Shown here one piece after another: positions 16,668 to 25,126 of a DNA stretch of 35,166 nucleotides. This DNA comes from an uncultured Clostridia bacterium (GTDB taxonomy: Bacteria > Bacillota > Clostridia > Saccharofermentanales > Saccharofermentanaceae): assembly GCA_905235455.1 (NCBI GenBank), contig CAJOLL010000010.1, forward strand, positions 1 to 35,166. Reading direction: 5' to 3'. How positions within the stretch are numbered: position 1 is the first letter of the stretch; each line of letters starts with the position of its first letter. The notes beneath the pieces were generated by a model. That model was not told the DNA's origin. It did not search any database and saw only the letters and a list, made by a program, of their open reading frames with translations. The translations under genes were made by a program, and so were the position numbers.

Positions 16668-17684
16668 TTAGAAAGCAAGATTTTCTTCCAGTTCCGGACG
16701 GATATTCTGAATATCCTCGGACAGGTAACGCTCACCGTTATCCGGCAGCAGCGGTACGATCAGTTTTCCTGCATTCTCTTCTTTCTGTGCAAGCTTAATG
16801 GCAACTGCCAGGGAAGCACCTGCAGAAGCACCGACGAAGATACCTTCGTACTTGGCAAGCAGATGGATCGCACGGAGTGTCTCAGCATAAGAGATGAAGT
16901 TATATTCATCGGCAAGATCTTCGTTGAAGTTCGTAGGAGCCATCGGTGTCAGGCCGTCGTCATTATGCACCTGATGGATACCGTGAAAACCGCCGTCCTC
17001 CGCACCTTGTACCTTCGTGTTAACAACGTCTTCCGGATCCGGCTGTGTAATCACTACTTTCACGTTCGGGTTCTTTTCCTTCAGGAACTTACTTACGCCG
17101 TGTGTGGATCCGCCTGTGCCGACACCGCCGACGAAGATGTCTACTTTTCCGTCGGTATCTTCCCAGATTTCCGGACCGGTGTACTTGTAGTGTGCATTTA
17201 TGTTATCCGGATTATCGAGTTGTTTTGTGGCGAACGGATGCTCGACACCTTTTTCCATGTATTCGAGTACATCGGCAAAAGCGGCGATACCTTTTTCGAA
17301 AACACCTGCGATCAGTTCCTGCGGAACCTCTGCGATCTCTGCCTGATATGCCTGCAGGAGCTTCCGTCTTTCGATGGATACACCGTTCTGAAGACCGATC
17401 TTGAATTTGTATCCCTTAGCTGCAGCAAAGGATGCCATGGCAACACCGGTATTACCGGATGTGAACTCGACAAGGGTTGTCTTATCCGGGCTGATCTCGC
17501 CGCGCTTCTCTGCGGCCTCGATGATCTCCAGAGCCATTCTGTCCTTATGGGATCCTGCCGGATTGAAGTATTCGAGTTTACCGGCGATTCTGCCCTTCAG
17601 ACCGAGCTTTTCCTCAAGTCTCTTAAATTCTACGATCGGGGTATGTCCGACCAGTTCTGTGATTGAATTGTAAATTTTTCCCAT
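16668..17684 (-). CDS. divergent cysteine synthase-family PLP enzyme inside the nitrogenase-like cluster
   Basis: 338 residues, fold type II PLP family of CysK/cystathionine beta-synthase. The Schiff-base lysine is K47 (NPAGSHKDRMA), and the substrate loop EFTSGNTGVAMA and phosphate-binding GVGTGGSTHG are present. It differs from the canonical CysK encoded at 19837-20772 at active-site surroundings: SHKDR for SVKDR, GASAG for GISSG, LPDNGERY for LPDSGDRY, and an insertion around 218-258 with GAEDGGFHGIHQVHNDDG. So it probably takes another sulfur donor or acceptor, or does beta-elimination. AGGAGG is 9 nt upstream. Its place between nifH-like and nifD-like A, 19 bp before the latter, suggests a step directly linked to the reductase product. 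Confidence 0.9.
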   Translation of the reverse strand: MGKIYNSITELVGHTPIVEFKRLEEKLGLKGRIAGKLEYFNPAGSHKDRMALEIIEAAEKRGEISPDKTTLVEFTSGNTGVAMASFAAAKGYKFKIGLQNGVSIERRKLLQAYQAEIAEVPQELIAGVFEKGIAAFADVLEYMEKGVEHPFATKQLDNPDNINAHYKYTGPEIWEDTDGKVDIFVGGVGTGGSTHGVSKFLKEKNPNVKVVITQPDPEDVVNTKVQGAEDGGFHGIHQVHNDDGLTPMAPTNFNEDLADEYNFISYAETLRAIHLLAKYEGIFVGASAGASLAVAIKLAQKEENAGKLIVPLLPDNGERYLSEDIQNIRPELEENLAF

Positions 17685-17731
17685 TTTTAAGTTCCTCCTA
17701 TATTTCCCATTCGGGTAATTTTTTTATCTGA

Positions 17732-18586
<855 letters not shown>

Positions 18587-18597
18587 TTATCCTTCTT

Positions 18598-18954
18598 TCA
18601 AATAAATAATTCATTCACTTGTTCATATTTGACCAGTTTGTCGATCGATTCGGAGATGATCCCCGGGATCTCATAACAACTGATACCCTTGCTTTCTAAG
18701 ACCGCCCTGGCGCCGTTTCCGACCCGGCTTACCAAAAGATGTGTGCAGTCCGAAAGTTTTTCGGCGTTTTCGAAAAGTCTTTTTTCATCGTGATCGCCCA
18801 TCTCACAGACGGGAGGAAGATTTCTGACTTCCAGAAGTTTCAGTTCATCGCCTGATACTTCATATATGTAAAAAGCTCTGGCCTTTCCGAAATGGTTATT
18901 CACTACGATCCCGTCGGAACTGGCCACCGCGATCCGGCAGATTCTATCAGCCAT
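18598..18954 (-). CDS. NifX-like iron-sulfur/cofactor carrier protein
   Basis: 118 residues, a single dinitrogenase iron-molybdenum cofactor biosynthesis domain (starts ICRIAVASSDG and has FYIYEVSGDELKLLEVR, then GARAVLESKGISCYEI). Proteins of this kind hold NifB-cofactor or cluster intermediates on the way to component 1; in many organisms the same domain is fused to the C terminus of NifB. Here it is separate but starts 8 bp inside the nifB-like gene (ATGGCTGA overlap), in line with coupled synthesis. Cysteines C6, C50, C70 and C92 are not in a known cluster motif. A second, Cys-loop-bearing paralogue is at 13337-13804. Confidence 0.9.
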   Translation of the reverse strand: MADRICRIAVASSDGIVVNNHFGKARAFYIYEVSGDELKLLEVRNLPPVCEMGDHDEKRLFENAEKLSDCTHLLVSRVGNGARAVLESKGISCYEIPGIISESIDKLVKYEQVNELFI

Positions 18955-19819
18955 GTGAGAAAGTCTCCTTTACGCCGAGTCTTCTCTGATAGATCTGATC
19001 ACCGAATTCCGATTTTCCCGGGACTCCTACCGCGTCGGCTCGGCAGTGCTGGCAGTGACGGAAGACATCGATATATTTTTCGGCTTTCCGTCTTGCTTCG
19101 TCGATCTGTGGGCAGGTCGGTGCTTTTACATCCTTGAGTTCATGCTGCGGGATCAAAGGGATGATATTGTAGATCTTCGCGCCTGCTTCTTTTACCGCTT
19201 TTGCGATCTCTTCGATATGGTCTCCGTTGATCTCCGGAACAAGCACTGTATTGACTTTGACCGTGATCCCTGCCGCGGCGACTTTTCTTATCCCCGCCAG
19301 CTGGTTTTCGATCAGGATCTTCGCGCCTTCGACGCCCTCGATCTTTTCGCCGTGATAGATGATGTAGGCATTCAGCTTATTCTCTATTTCCGGATCGACT
19401 GCATTTACGGTCACTGTCAAAGAATCGATCCCGATATCGATCACGTCCTGTGCTCTTTCATTCAGAAGAAGTCCGTTCGTGCTCATGCACTTGATGAGCT
19501 GCGGGAATTTTTCTTTCACGATCTTGAAAGTTTCCAGCGCGTAATCGGTCGCCAGAGTGTCGCCCGGACCTGCGATCCCGGCCACTTTGATGTCAGGGCA
19601 GATCTTCAGTGCTTTTTCCAAAAGCTCTTCGCATTCTGCAGGATTTAACACCTTCGATGTCACTCCCGGCCGTTCTTCGACGTCGTTGATGGCGCGGTCA
19701 CAGAAGCGGCATGCAATATTGCATCCCGGACTGACAGGAAGATGGATCCTTCCTGCATTATTCTTATGACCGCCGAAGCATGGATGGGAGTTCTGCAGAT
19801 CCTCGTATGTGTTTCTCAT
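18947..19819 (-). CDS. nifB: NifB-like radical SAM cofactor maturase
   Basis: 290 residues from ATG 19819 (CCGGAG 5 nt upstream; an in-frame GTG lies two codons earlier). NifB fuses two [4Fe-4S] clusters with a carbide and a sulfide into NifB-co, the precursor of all nitrogenase cofactors. NifB hallmarks are all present: HPCFGGHKNNAGRIHLPV at the N terminus (C14), the radical SAM CNIACRFC triad (C33, C37, C40), and the C-terminal CQHCRADAVG (C256, C259) that holds the auxiliary substrate clusters. It lacks the fused NifX domain, which is the next gene. Presence of NifB implies that at least one of the DK pairs uses a NifB-derived cluster. Gap to cysK is 17 bp. Confidence 0.93.
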   Translation of the reverse strand: MRNTYEDLQNSHPCFGGHKNNAGRIHLPVSPGCNIACRFCDRAINDVEERPGVTSKVLNPAECEELLEKALKICPDIKVAGIAGPGDTLATDYALETFKIVKEKFPQLIKCMSTNGLLLNERAQDVIDIGIDSLTVTVNAVDPEIENKLNAYIIYHGEKIEGVEGAKILIENQLAGIRKVAAAGITVKVNTVLVPEINGDHIEEIAKAVKEAGAKIYNIIPLIPQHELKDVKAPTCPQIDEARRKAEKYIDVFRHCQHCRADAVGVPGKSEFGDQIYQRRLGVKETFSHG

Positions 19820-19836
19820 CTGCACTCCGGTGCTGT

Positions 19837-20772
19837 TCAGTCTTTGAACAGCGGAGTGGAGAGGTAACGGTCGCCGGAGTCAGGCAGAAGTGCAACGATC
19901 ACTTTACCCTTATTTTCCGGTCTCTTTGCAAGGATCTCTGCGCCCTTAAGAGCAGCACCGGAAGAAATACCGACCAGAATGCCCTCGGAGATGGCGAATG
20001 CTTTTCCTTCTGCAAAGGCATCTTCGTTTTCAATCGCGATGATCTCGTCATAAATTTTCGTATTAAGAACTTCCGGAACGAAGCCTGCGCCGATTCCCTG
20101 GATCTTATGTGCGCCCGGCTTACCGGTGGAAAGAACTGCGCTTGTTGCAGGCTCTATGGCAACAATCTTGATGTTCGGGTTCTGGGACTTTAAGTACTCA
20201 CCGACACCTGTGATGGTTCCGCCGGTACCTACGCCTGCGACAAAAATATCTACTTTACCGTCGGTCTGTTTCCAGATCTCCGGGCCTGTTGTTTCCTTAT
20301 GCGCCTTCGGGTTTGCCGGGTTAACAAACTGGCCGAGGATTACGGATCCTTCGATCTCTTTATTCAGTTCTTCCGCCTTGGCGATCGCGCCCTTCATGCC
20401 CTTCGCACCCTCTGTCAGAACAAGCTCTGCGCCATAAGCATGAAGAAGGTTTCTTCTTTCAACGCTCATCGTATCCGGAAGTGTCAGGATGGCCTTATAG
20501 CCTTTGGCTGCAGCCACTGCTGCAAGACCGATACCGGTGTTGCCGGATGTAGGTTCGATAATTGTGGCTCCCGGTTTAAGAAGACCTTTATCCTCGGCAT
20601 CCTCGATCATGGCCAGTGCGATCCTGTCTTTTACGGATCCGGCCGGATTCAGATATTCCAGTTTACCAAGAACAGTCGCCTGCGTGATCTCTCTTTTTTT
20701 AGAATACGCATTCAGCTGAAGAAGCGGTGTATTACCGATTAATTCCAATGCACTTTGCTTAATCTCACTCAT
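19837..20772 (-). CDS. cysK: cysteine synthase A (O-acetylserine sulfhydrylase)
   Basis: 311 residues. It makes cysteine from O-acetylserine and sulfide. Canonical features: K48 in [35 protein letters not shown] and [11 protein letters not shown]. Shine-Dalgarno AGGAGG 8 nt before the ATG. It is the first structural gene after a Cys-rich leader peptide and attenuator, and heads the operon that contains the nitrogenase-like genes; cysE at 27360-28292 supplies its substrate. This ties the reductase to sulfide assimilation. Confidence 0.97.
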   Translation of the reverse strand: MSEIKQSALELIGNTPLLQLNAYSKKREITQATVLGKLEYLNPAGSVKDRIALAMIEDAEDKGLLKPGATIIEPTSGNTGIGLAAVAAAKGYKAILTLPDTMSVERRNLLHAYGAELVLTEGAKGMKGAIAKAEELNKEIEGSVILGQFVNPANPKAHKETTGPEIWKQTDGKVDIFVAGVGTGGTITGVGEYLKSQNPNIKIVAIEPATSAVLSTGKPGAHKIQGIGAGFVPEVLNTKIYDEIIAIENEDAFAEGKAFAISEGILVGISSGAALKGAEILAKRPENKGKVIVALLPDSGDRYLSTPLFKD

Positions 20773-20792
20773 TTTAAATTCCTCCTATAGAT

Positions 20793-20857
20793 AAAAAAAT
20801 CAGTCGCTACCCTTTTGGTAACAACCGCATCAAAAAACCGTTGTTCTCAACAAAAGG
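20793..20857 (-). promoter_or_regulatory. transcription attenuator: terminator and alternative antiterminator before cysK
   Basis: Terminator: minus-strand CGGTTGTTACC (20827-20817), loop AAAAG, GGTAGCGACTG (20811-20801), an 11-bp stem with three wobbles, then A and seven T (20799-20793). Antiterminator: CCTTTTG (20857-20851) with CAAAAGG (20817-20811) and AACAAC (20845-20840) with GTTGTT (20825-20820), which use up the 5' arm, the loop and one base of the 3' arm of the terminator. A small GTTG-AGAA-CAAC hairpin (20851-20840) would block the antiterminator. The first antiterminator arm starts 8 nt after the leader-peptide stop, so a ribosome at the stop would cover it and one held at Cys codons would not. 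Confidence 0.8.
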
Positions 20858-20865
20858 TGTTTTCG

Positions 20866-20946
20866 TTATTTTCCGTTGCAACATGTCGAACACATACAAC
20901 ACATGCCACACATCTGCATGAATTTTCGATCCATCATATTCTTCAT
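20866..20946 (-). CDS. Cys/Met-rich leader peptide, 26 aa
   Basis: ATG 20946, TAA 20868-20866. The peptide starts MKNMMDRKFMQ and continues MCGMCCMCSTCCNGK, with six Cys (13, 16, 17, 19, 22, 23) and seven Met including the initiator. A GGGGG Shine-Dalgarno lies 8 nt before the ATG. The Cys codons occupy the last half, just before the terminator/antiterminator region (20793-20857). This is the classical layout of amino-acid biosynthetic leader peptides (trp, his, leu), here for cysteine, upstream of cysK and the nitrogenase-like genes. Low charged Cys-tRNA would stall the ribosome and favour read-through. Confidence 0.85.
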   Translation of the reverse strand: MKNMMDRKFMQMCGMCCMCSTCCNGK

Positions 20947-20999
20947 GTTTGCTACCCCCTTTTTGACGGTTTTTCTGGTGCTTTTCTCAAGCTGAAATA

Positions 21000-21055
21000 A
21001 TAGTAACACTAGCCGAAGGCTTTGAAAAATCGCTATTAATTATCGTCTGTGATAA
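21000..21055 (-). promoter_or_regulatory. promoter and activator box of the cysK-nif operon
   Basis: Plus-strand reading: ATAGTA (-10 TACTAT, 21000-21005), N16, TTGAAAAAT (21022-21030), N9, TTATC-N6-GATAA (21040-21055). The same elements at identical spacing occur before the importer operon (26346-26401) and the Cys/Met operon (30857-30912). The -35 (TTTCAA) is poor, as expected for an activated promoter, and the interrupted TTATC/GATAA palindrome fits a LysR-type site. The box begins 8 bp after the stop of the ATPase gene. Confidence 0.65.
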
Positions 21056-21062
21056 GCTTAAG

Positions 21063-21722
21063 TTATAACCCCGAAGCCGGTTTCCTTATATCAAAAACAC
21101 GCCCGGCACATTCTTTTACGTGATCATCGTGTGTCGCGACTAATACCGCATGCCCGGAAGCGACGTATTCCGAGAGGTATCCGAGAATGATACTTCCCGT
21201 TCCGCTGTCAAGGCCGGTGGTCGGTTCATCCGCGATCAGAAGCACGGGCTCCGTAAGAAGCGCCCTGGCGATCGCTGCGCGCTTGAGTTCCCCGCCGGAA
21301 AGCTCATGCGGAAATCTGTCAGTGAGATCGCCGATCCCGAGATTTTGAAGGTGGATCTTCGCCTTCTCCTCGTATTCCTCTCTCTCTTTCGACGGATCCG
21401 GAAGAAACGGCTCCACGATGTTTTCGAGGATCGTATAGTTTTTAAGAAAGAAATTACTCTGCGGCACATATCCGATTTTTCTTTTATGGATATCGGACAG
21501 TTCCTCGTCCGAAAGCCTATACAGATCTTTCCCCTCGAAAAGCACTTGTCCCTCGTCCGGGTCGAGTATACCCGCAAGGACTGCAAGGAGAGTGCTTTTG
21601 CCGGAGCCGGATTCGCCCATAACGGCGATGAACTCGCCTTCATCGATAGAGATCTCCAGAGAATCCAGGATCTTTCTTCGGTTTGATTTATAACTTTTAC
21701 TTATATTTTCTGCGGAAAGCAT
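21063..21722 (-). CDS. ABC transporter ATP-binding protein (MacB/LolD type)
   Basis: 219 residues from ATG 21722, four bases after the permease stop, with GGAG 7 nt upstream. Walker A GESGSGKST, Q-loop YVPQSNFF, signature LSGGELKRAAIARAL, Walker B VLLIADEPTTGLDS and the H-loop ATHDD are intact. It pairs with the FtsX-like permease at 21727-22929, forming a type VII (MacB/LolCDE-like) mechanotransmission ABC system that typically acts on membrane-associated substrates or exports. Last gene before the cysK promoter; no terminator is seen between them. Confidence 0.88.
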   Translation of the reverse strand: MLSAENISKSYKSNRRKILDSLEISIDEGEFIAVMGESGSGKSTLLAVLAGILDPDEGQVLFEGKDLYRLSDEELSDIHKRKIGYVPQSNFFLKNYTILENIVEPFLPDPSKEREEYEEKAKIHLQNLGIGDLTDRFPHELSGGELKRAAIARALLTEPVLLIADEPTTGLDSGTGSIILGYLSEYVASGHAVLVATHDDHVKECAGRVFDIRKPASGL

Positions 21723-21726
21723 CTCC

Positions 21727-22929
21727 TTACTCCTCCTTCCGTAGCGCAAGATACGGCTCGATATTTGTCGTGTGAATGATGAAGAACACCGATGACAGGA
21801 ATACGATCAGGCTCACAAGTCCTGCGATCAGAAGGATCTGAAGCAGAACGGATGCGATCCCGGGTCCAAGATACGGCATATCCAGGGACTTTCCGATATA
21901 TCTTCCGAACGGGATCACGATCAGGGCGCCTAAGAAGGATCCGCCCAGTGCTCCCGTCAGGCTGATGAGTCCCATTTCGGAAAGAAGTTTTCTGATGAGA
22001 TCCTTCTTTCTGTGGCCGAGTACGCGGAGAAGCGCGATTTCCGATTTTCTGCCTTTCATGATGATGCTGTTGATGATCAGAAGGATCGCGACCAGAAGGA
22101 TCCCCAGGGAAAGAGAGACCACGTTGACCACACCGGTGATTTTTCCGAGGCTTCCGGATAAGGACTCGTGAAGCTTCTTCGGATAGACGACATCGAAGAT
22201 ATCGCCGATCGTCTTATGCGCGGAGTCGATGATCTGCTCGGCCGTGTGGGAACTGTCCACATTGATGAAGATCGAAGAAAGGATGTCTCCCTTCTTCTGT
22301 TCCTCGGTGAGAAATGAGCCCTTCTCTTCGGCATTTTTCAGAAGCTCCGCTTTCGCACCGGTGGAAAAATACACCGAGCTGTCCAGCGCCGTTCCTGTCC
22401 TTGCCATCTGCGATGCGATCGTATATTCCTGCCCGAAAAGCTTGATCCTTCCGTCTTCACTGACGATGTCACTTCCGACGATGACCGCATTTCCCGAGAG
22501 CTTTTTCTTATACTCCGTCTCGATCCATGGTCCTACGACAAAGTCGCTTTCCGGGTCGAAGAAAACGATCTGCACTTCACTGCTGCAGCAGTCTGCAGAA
22601 AGGGATTTTAAGAAGCACTGCGGAGTGGAATCCGAGATCCCTTCGATCGTCTGCACTTTCTGATAGACTGCACCGTCGAAATAAAAGTTACTGCGGCTTC
22701 CCTCAAGAAGCATATTTTCCGCTTTCTCGCGTTCGCCCTTCGGGACGAGCATGATGTCTGCGCCGAGACGCTTCCTCATGTTATCCATCCCTTTTTTCAG
22801 GCTCCCGCTGATCACGGTGACGGAAAAGAGCATGACCGAAAGAATAATGACAGTTGCCAAAAGGCACGCGTTAAGAAACGCGTGTCTCTGGATGTCTTTT
22901 ATCGTGTTTTTCGTTCTTCTCAGGCTCAT
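21727..22929 (-). CDS. FtsX/MacB-family ABC permease
   Basis: 400 residues. One N-terminal membrane helix (about 19-42), a large outside domain (about 45-270) and three C-terminal helices (about 274-295, 318-345, 356-388), the MacB/FtsX topology; the MKGRKSEIALLRVLGHRKKDLIRKLLSEM loop between helices is characteristic. The outside domain contains a CC pair (DCCSSEV) and one further Cys. The start overlaps the DUF4418 gene by 4 bp. Its association with a sulfur importer and DUF4418 is conserved here but the transported compound is unknown. Confidence 0.85.
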   Translation of the reverse strand: MSLRRTKNTIKDIQRHAFLNACLLATVIILSVMLFSVTVISGSLKKGMDNMRKRLGADIMLVPKGEREKAENMLLEGSRSNFYFDGAVYQKVQTIEGISDSTPQCFLKSLSADCCSSEVQIVFFDPESDFVVGPWIETEYKKKLSGNAVIVGSDIVSEDGRIKLFGQEYTIASQMARTGTALDSSVYFSTGAKAELLKNAEEKGSFLTEEQKKGDILSSIFINVDSSHTAEQIIDSAHKTIGDIFDVVYPKKLHESLSGSLGKITGVVNVVSLSLGILLVAILLIINSIIMKGRKSEIALLRVLGHRKKDLIRKLLSEMGLISLTGALGGSFLGALIVIPFGRYIGKSLDMPYLGPGIASVLLQILLIAGLVSLIVFLSSVFFIIHTTNIEPYLALRKEE

Positions 22930-23324
22930 TTTCCATTTCCGCTTCTGGCAAGAAGAAAGATATCCGCTGCCGCAGAAACTGCCAGAAGGACGCTCAGCAC
23001 GATCAATGCCGGATAGGTCTTTACACGGCAGGCCATGCTACTCATTTTGCAAAGGCCGGTAAGCTTTGCCGGGAGAGCCAGTACCAAAGCCGCATTCAGA
23101 AGCTCTGCGATCGAAATTCCGAGACGGATATCTTTATTTTTCAGGAAGAAATAGATCACGCCGAGCGCTGCGATCACAAGACCTACGCCGATCTCTGCTT
23201 CTTTCGTATAGAAGCAGGCCATCTTCATCTCGCTTTCGCACACCGGGAAAAGCACCGTCGGCGCGAGTATGACGAGAAGTCCGAAAAGGACAAATGCGGA
23301 TGCAAAAATAATTCTGTTTTTCAT
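22926..23324 (-). CDS. DUF4418-family membrane protein
   Basis: 132 residues with four hydrophobic helices (about 7-27, 45-62, 71-90, 106-126). The outside loop VCESEMKMACFYTKEAEIGVG, with two conserved Cys, and the later GLCKMSSMACR, with two more, match my memory of DUF4418, a family of unknown function often next to MacB-type transporters. AAGGAG precedes the ATG. It is the first gene of the MacB-type unit and overlaps the permease gene by 4 bp; the importer ATPase gene ends 43 bp upstream. Confidence 0.75.
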   Translation of the reverse strand: MKNRIIFASAFVLFGLLVILAPTVLFPVCESEMKMACFYTKEAEIGVGLVIAALGVIYFFLKNKDIRLGISIAELLNAALVLALPAKLTGLCKMSSMACRVKTYPALIVLSVLLAVSAAADIFLLARSGNGK

Positions 23325-23367
23325 ATATATTTTCTCCTTCTATTTAAACTTTTTCTTTACAACTTTT

Positions 23368-24153
23368 TTATAGGAAGTACTCGACTTCATCCACTTTGCC
23401 GCCGAGATTTAATACGTTCAGGATCTTCGTCCTGTACACCTGGAAAGTGTCCTGTGCACGGGCACGCGGACGCGGGAGATTAATATCGAAGATCGCCTCT
23501 ACTTTCGATGGTCTTGCCGACATGACGACCACCTGATCCGACATATAGATCGCTTCATCCACATCGTGGGTGACCATGAGCATCGTCATGTTGTGTTTCT
23601 TCCAGATATTGAGGATCTCATCCTGAAGATTCATCCTGGTAAAGGCATCAAGTGCACCAAGAGGTTCATCAAGAAGCAGTACGGACGGATGTCCCACGAG
23701 TGCTCTTGCAAGAGATGCCCTCTGCTGCATACCTCCGGAAAGCTGGTGCGGATAGGACTTTTCAAAGCCTTCCAGTCCGACAAGTTTAATAAAATCCGCA
23801 ACTTCCTTTTTCTGCTCTTTATAAATATGTCTGGCCTTAAGTCCGAATGCGATATTCTTTTCGACCGTCAGCCACGGAAAAAGGTTACTTCCCTGAAATG
23901 CAAAGCCTCTGTCACTTCCCGGCTTTTTAATTTCTTTGCCGTCTAATTCGATCGTGCCTTTCGTCGCTTTATCGAGTCCGCCGATGATTCGGAGGAGTGT
24001 CGATTTACCGCAGCCCGAAGGTCCGATGAGACTTACGAAGGATCCCGGTTTAATATTCAGTGAAAACCCGTTTAATGCGACGATATCTTCTTTGGTAGGA
24101 TCGGTATTCGGAAACTGTTTGTATACATCTGTAATATGGATCTCGCCTACCAT
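23368..24153 (-). CDS. sulfonate/taurine/nitrate-type ABC importer ATPase (SsuB/TauB-like)
   Basis: 261 residues. Walker A GPSGCGKST, signature LSGGMQQRASLARAL, Walker B VLLLDEPLGALDAFTR, and the PGSDRGFAFQGSNLFPWLTVEKNI segment typical of the NitT/TauT branch. It energises the permease 24147-25109 with the lipoprotein 25127-26209. The ATG overlaps the permease stop (ATGGTAG), with AGGAG 7 nt upstream. The family carries sulfonates, taurine, nitrate, riboflavin or thiamine precursors; the neighbourhood favours an organosulfur compound. Confidence 0.92.
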   Translation of the reverse strand: MVGEIHITDVYKQFPNTDPTKEDIVALNGFSLNIKPGSFVSLIGPSGCGKSTLLRIIGGLDKATKGTIELDGKEIKKPGSDRGFAFQGSNLFPWLTVEKNIAFGLKARHIYKEQKKEVADFIKLVGLEGFEKSYPHQLSGGMQQRASLARALVGHPSVLLLDEPLGALDAFTRMNLQDEILNIWKKHNMTMLMVTHDVDEAIYMSDQVVVMSARPSKVEAIFDINLPRPRARAQDTFQVYRTKILNVLNLGGKVDEVEYFL

Positions 24154-25109
24154 TTAATGACTCCTTTCTGCCATGTCAAAACTTTGTCACGAACCTTAAA
24201 CAGGATCGTCAGTGTCAGTGAACAGATCACGGCGATGATGATAAGTCCGGCATACACGCCGTCATAAAGCATGACGGATTTCTGCCAGTTGATATACCAG
24301 CCGATCCCGCTAGAATTACCATTCATCTCGACCGCCATCAGTGTCGCAAAAGAAGACACCGTTCCGTAAAATGCACCGAGGAAAATACTCGGCATCGCGG
24401 CAGGAATCGCCACGTGGATGATCTGGTACAAGGTCGAAGCACCTAAAGTTCTGGACACCTCAAAGTTGACATTATTAATGCTCTGGATTCCGGAAGATGT
24501 CATCAAAGTGACCGGGAACCACACGGCAAACGCGATAAGAAATACATTTGCCGAATGCGTTGTCGGGAAGGTCGACAGCGCCAGAGGGATCCACGCCGTG
24601 GTCGGGATCGGTCCGATGATCTTCGTGATCGGATTGAGCCAGTATCCTACGATCTTAAAGTAACCGAGCATAAGGCCCGTAAAGAATCCGACGACCGCTC
24701 CCCAGGCAAAGCCGGTGGCAAGAAGCCGGAGGGAATCTCCGACATTTTTCAGTAGGAAGACCCTGCTCTCCACCAGAAGTCCGATGATACGATCCAGCGA
24801 CGGGAAATAAAGCGTCGGCAGCATCGTGGTCTTCGTCGTGACGAAATTCAAAAGAAGAAGGAATACGATCACGCCCGTCAGAAAAGGAGCTTTGTGGATG
24901 ATCCTTTTTCTGATCTTTTCATTAAACAGACCGATCAGGATCTCAAGGAGGATCACCACTCCGATCACACCCAGAAGATAGAGGTAATAAGGATGATCCA
25001 TCTTCTTTTGTTTTCCGTTATCTTCAATGTTGTAGTAGATCAGAACTGAAATTGCTATTGCGAGGAAAGGCAATAGCAACTTCAGGACTGTAAAAAGTTT
25101 CTTGTTCAT
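24147..25109 (-). CDS. sulfonate/taurine/nitrate-type ABC importer permease (SsuC/TauC-like)
   Basis: 320 residues. About seven or eight hydrophobic segments; two extra N-terminal helices (about 7-25 and 43-63) precede the BPD_transp_1 core, which shows IGPIPTTAWIPLALSTF and the EAA-type loop SGIQSINNVNFEVSRTLGASTLYQIIHVAIPAAMPSIFLG. The Shine-Dalgarno GAGG is 5 nt before the ATG. Gap to the binding-protein gene is 17 bp. Confidence 0.92.
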   Translation of the reverse strand: MNKKLFTVLKLLLPFLAIAISVLIYYNIEDNGKQKKMDHPYYLYLLGVIGVVILLEILIGLFNEKIRKRIIHKAPFLTGVIVFLLLLNFVTTKTTMLPTLYFPSLDRIIGLLVESRVFLLKNVGDSLRLLATGFAWGAVVGFFTGLMLGYFKIVGYWLNPITKIIGPIPTTAWIPLALSTFPTTHSANVFLIAFAVWFPVTLMTSSGIQSINNVNFEVSRTLGASTLYQIIHVAIPAAMPSIFLGAFYGTVSSFATLMAVEMNGNSSGIGWYINWQKSVMLYDGVYAGLIIIAVICSLTLTILFKVRDKVLTWQKGVIKW

Positions 25110-25126
25110 GAAATCCTCTTTAACAG

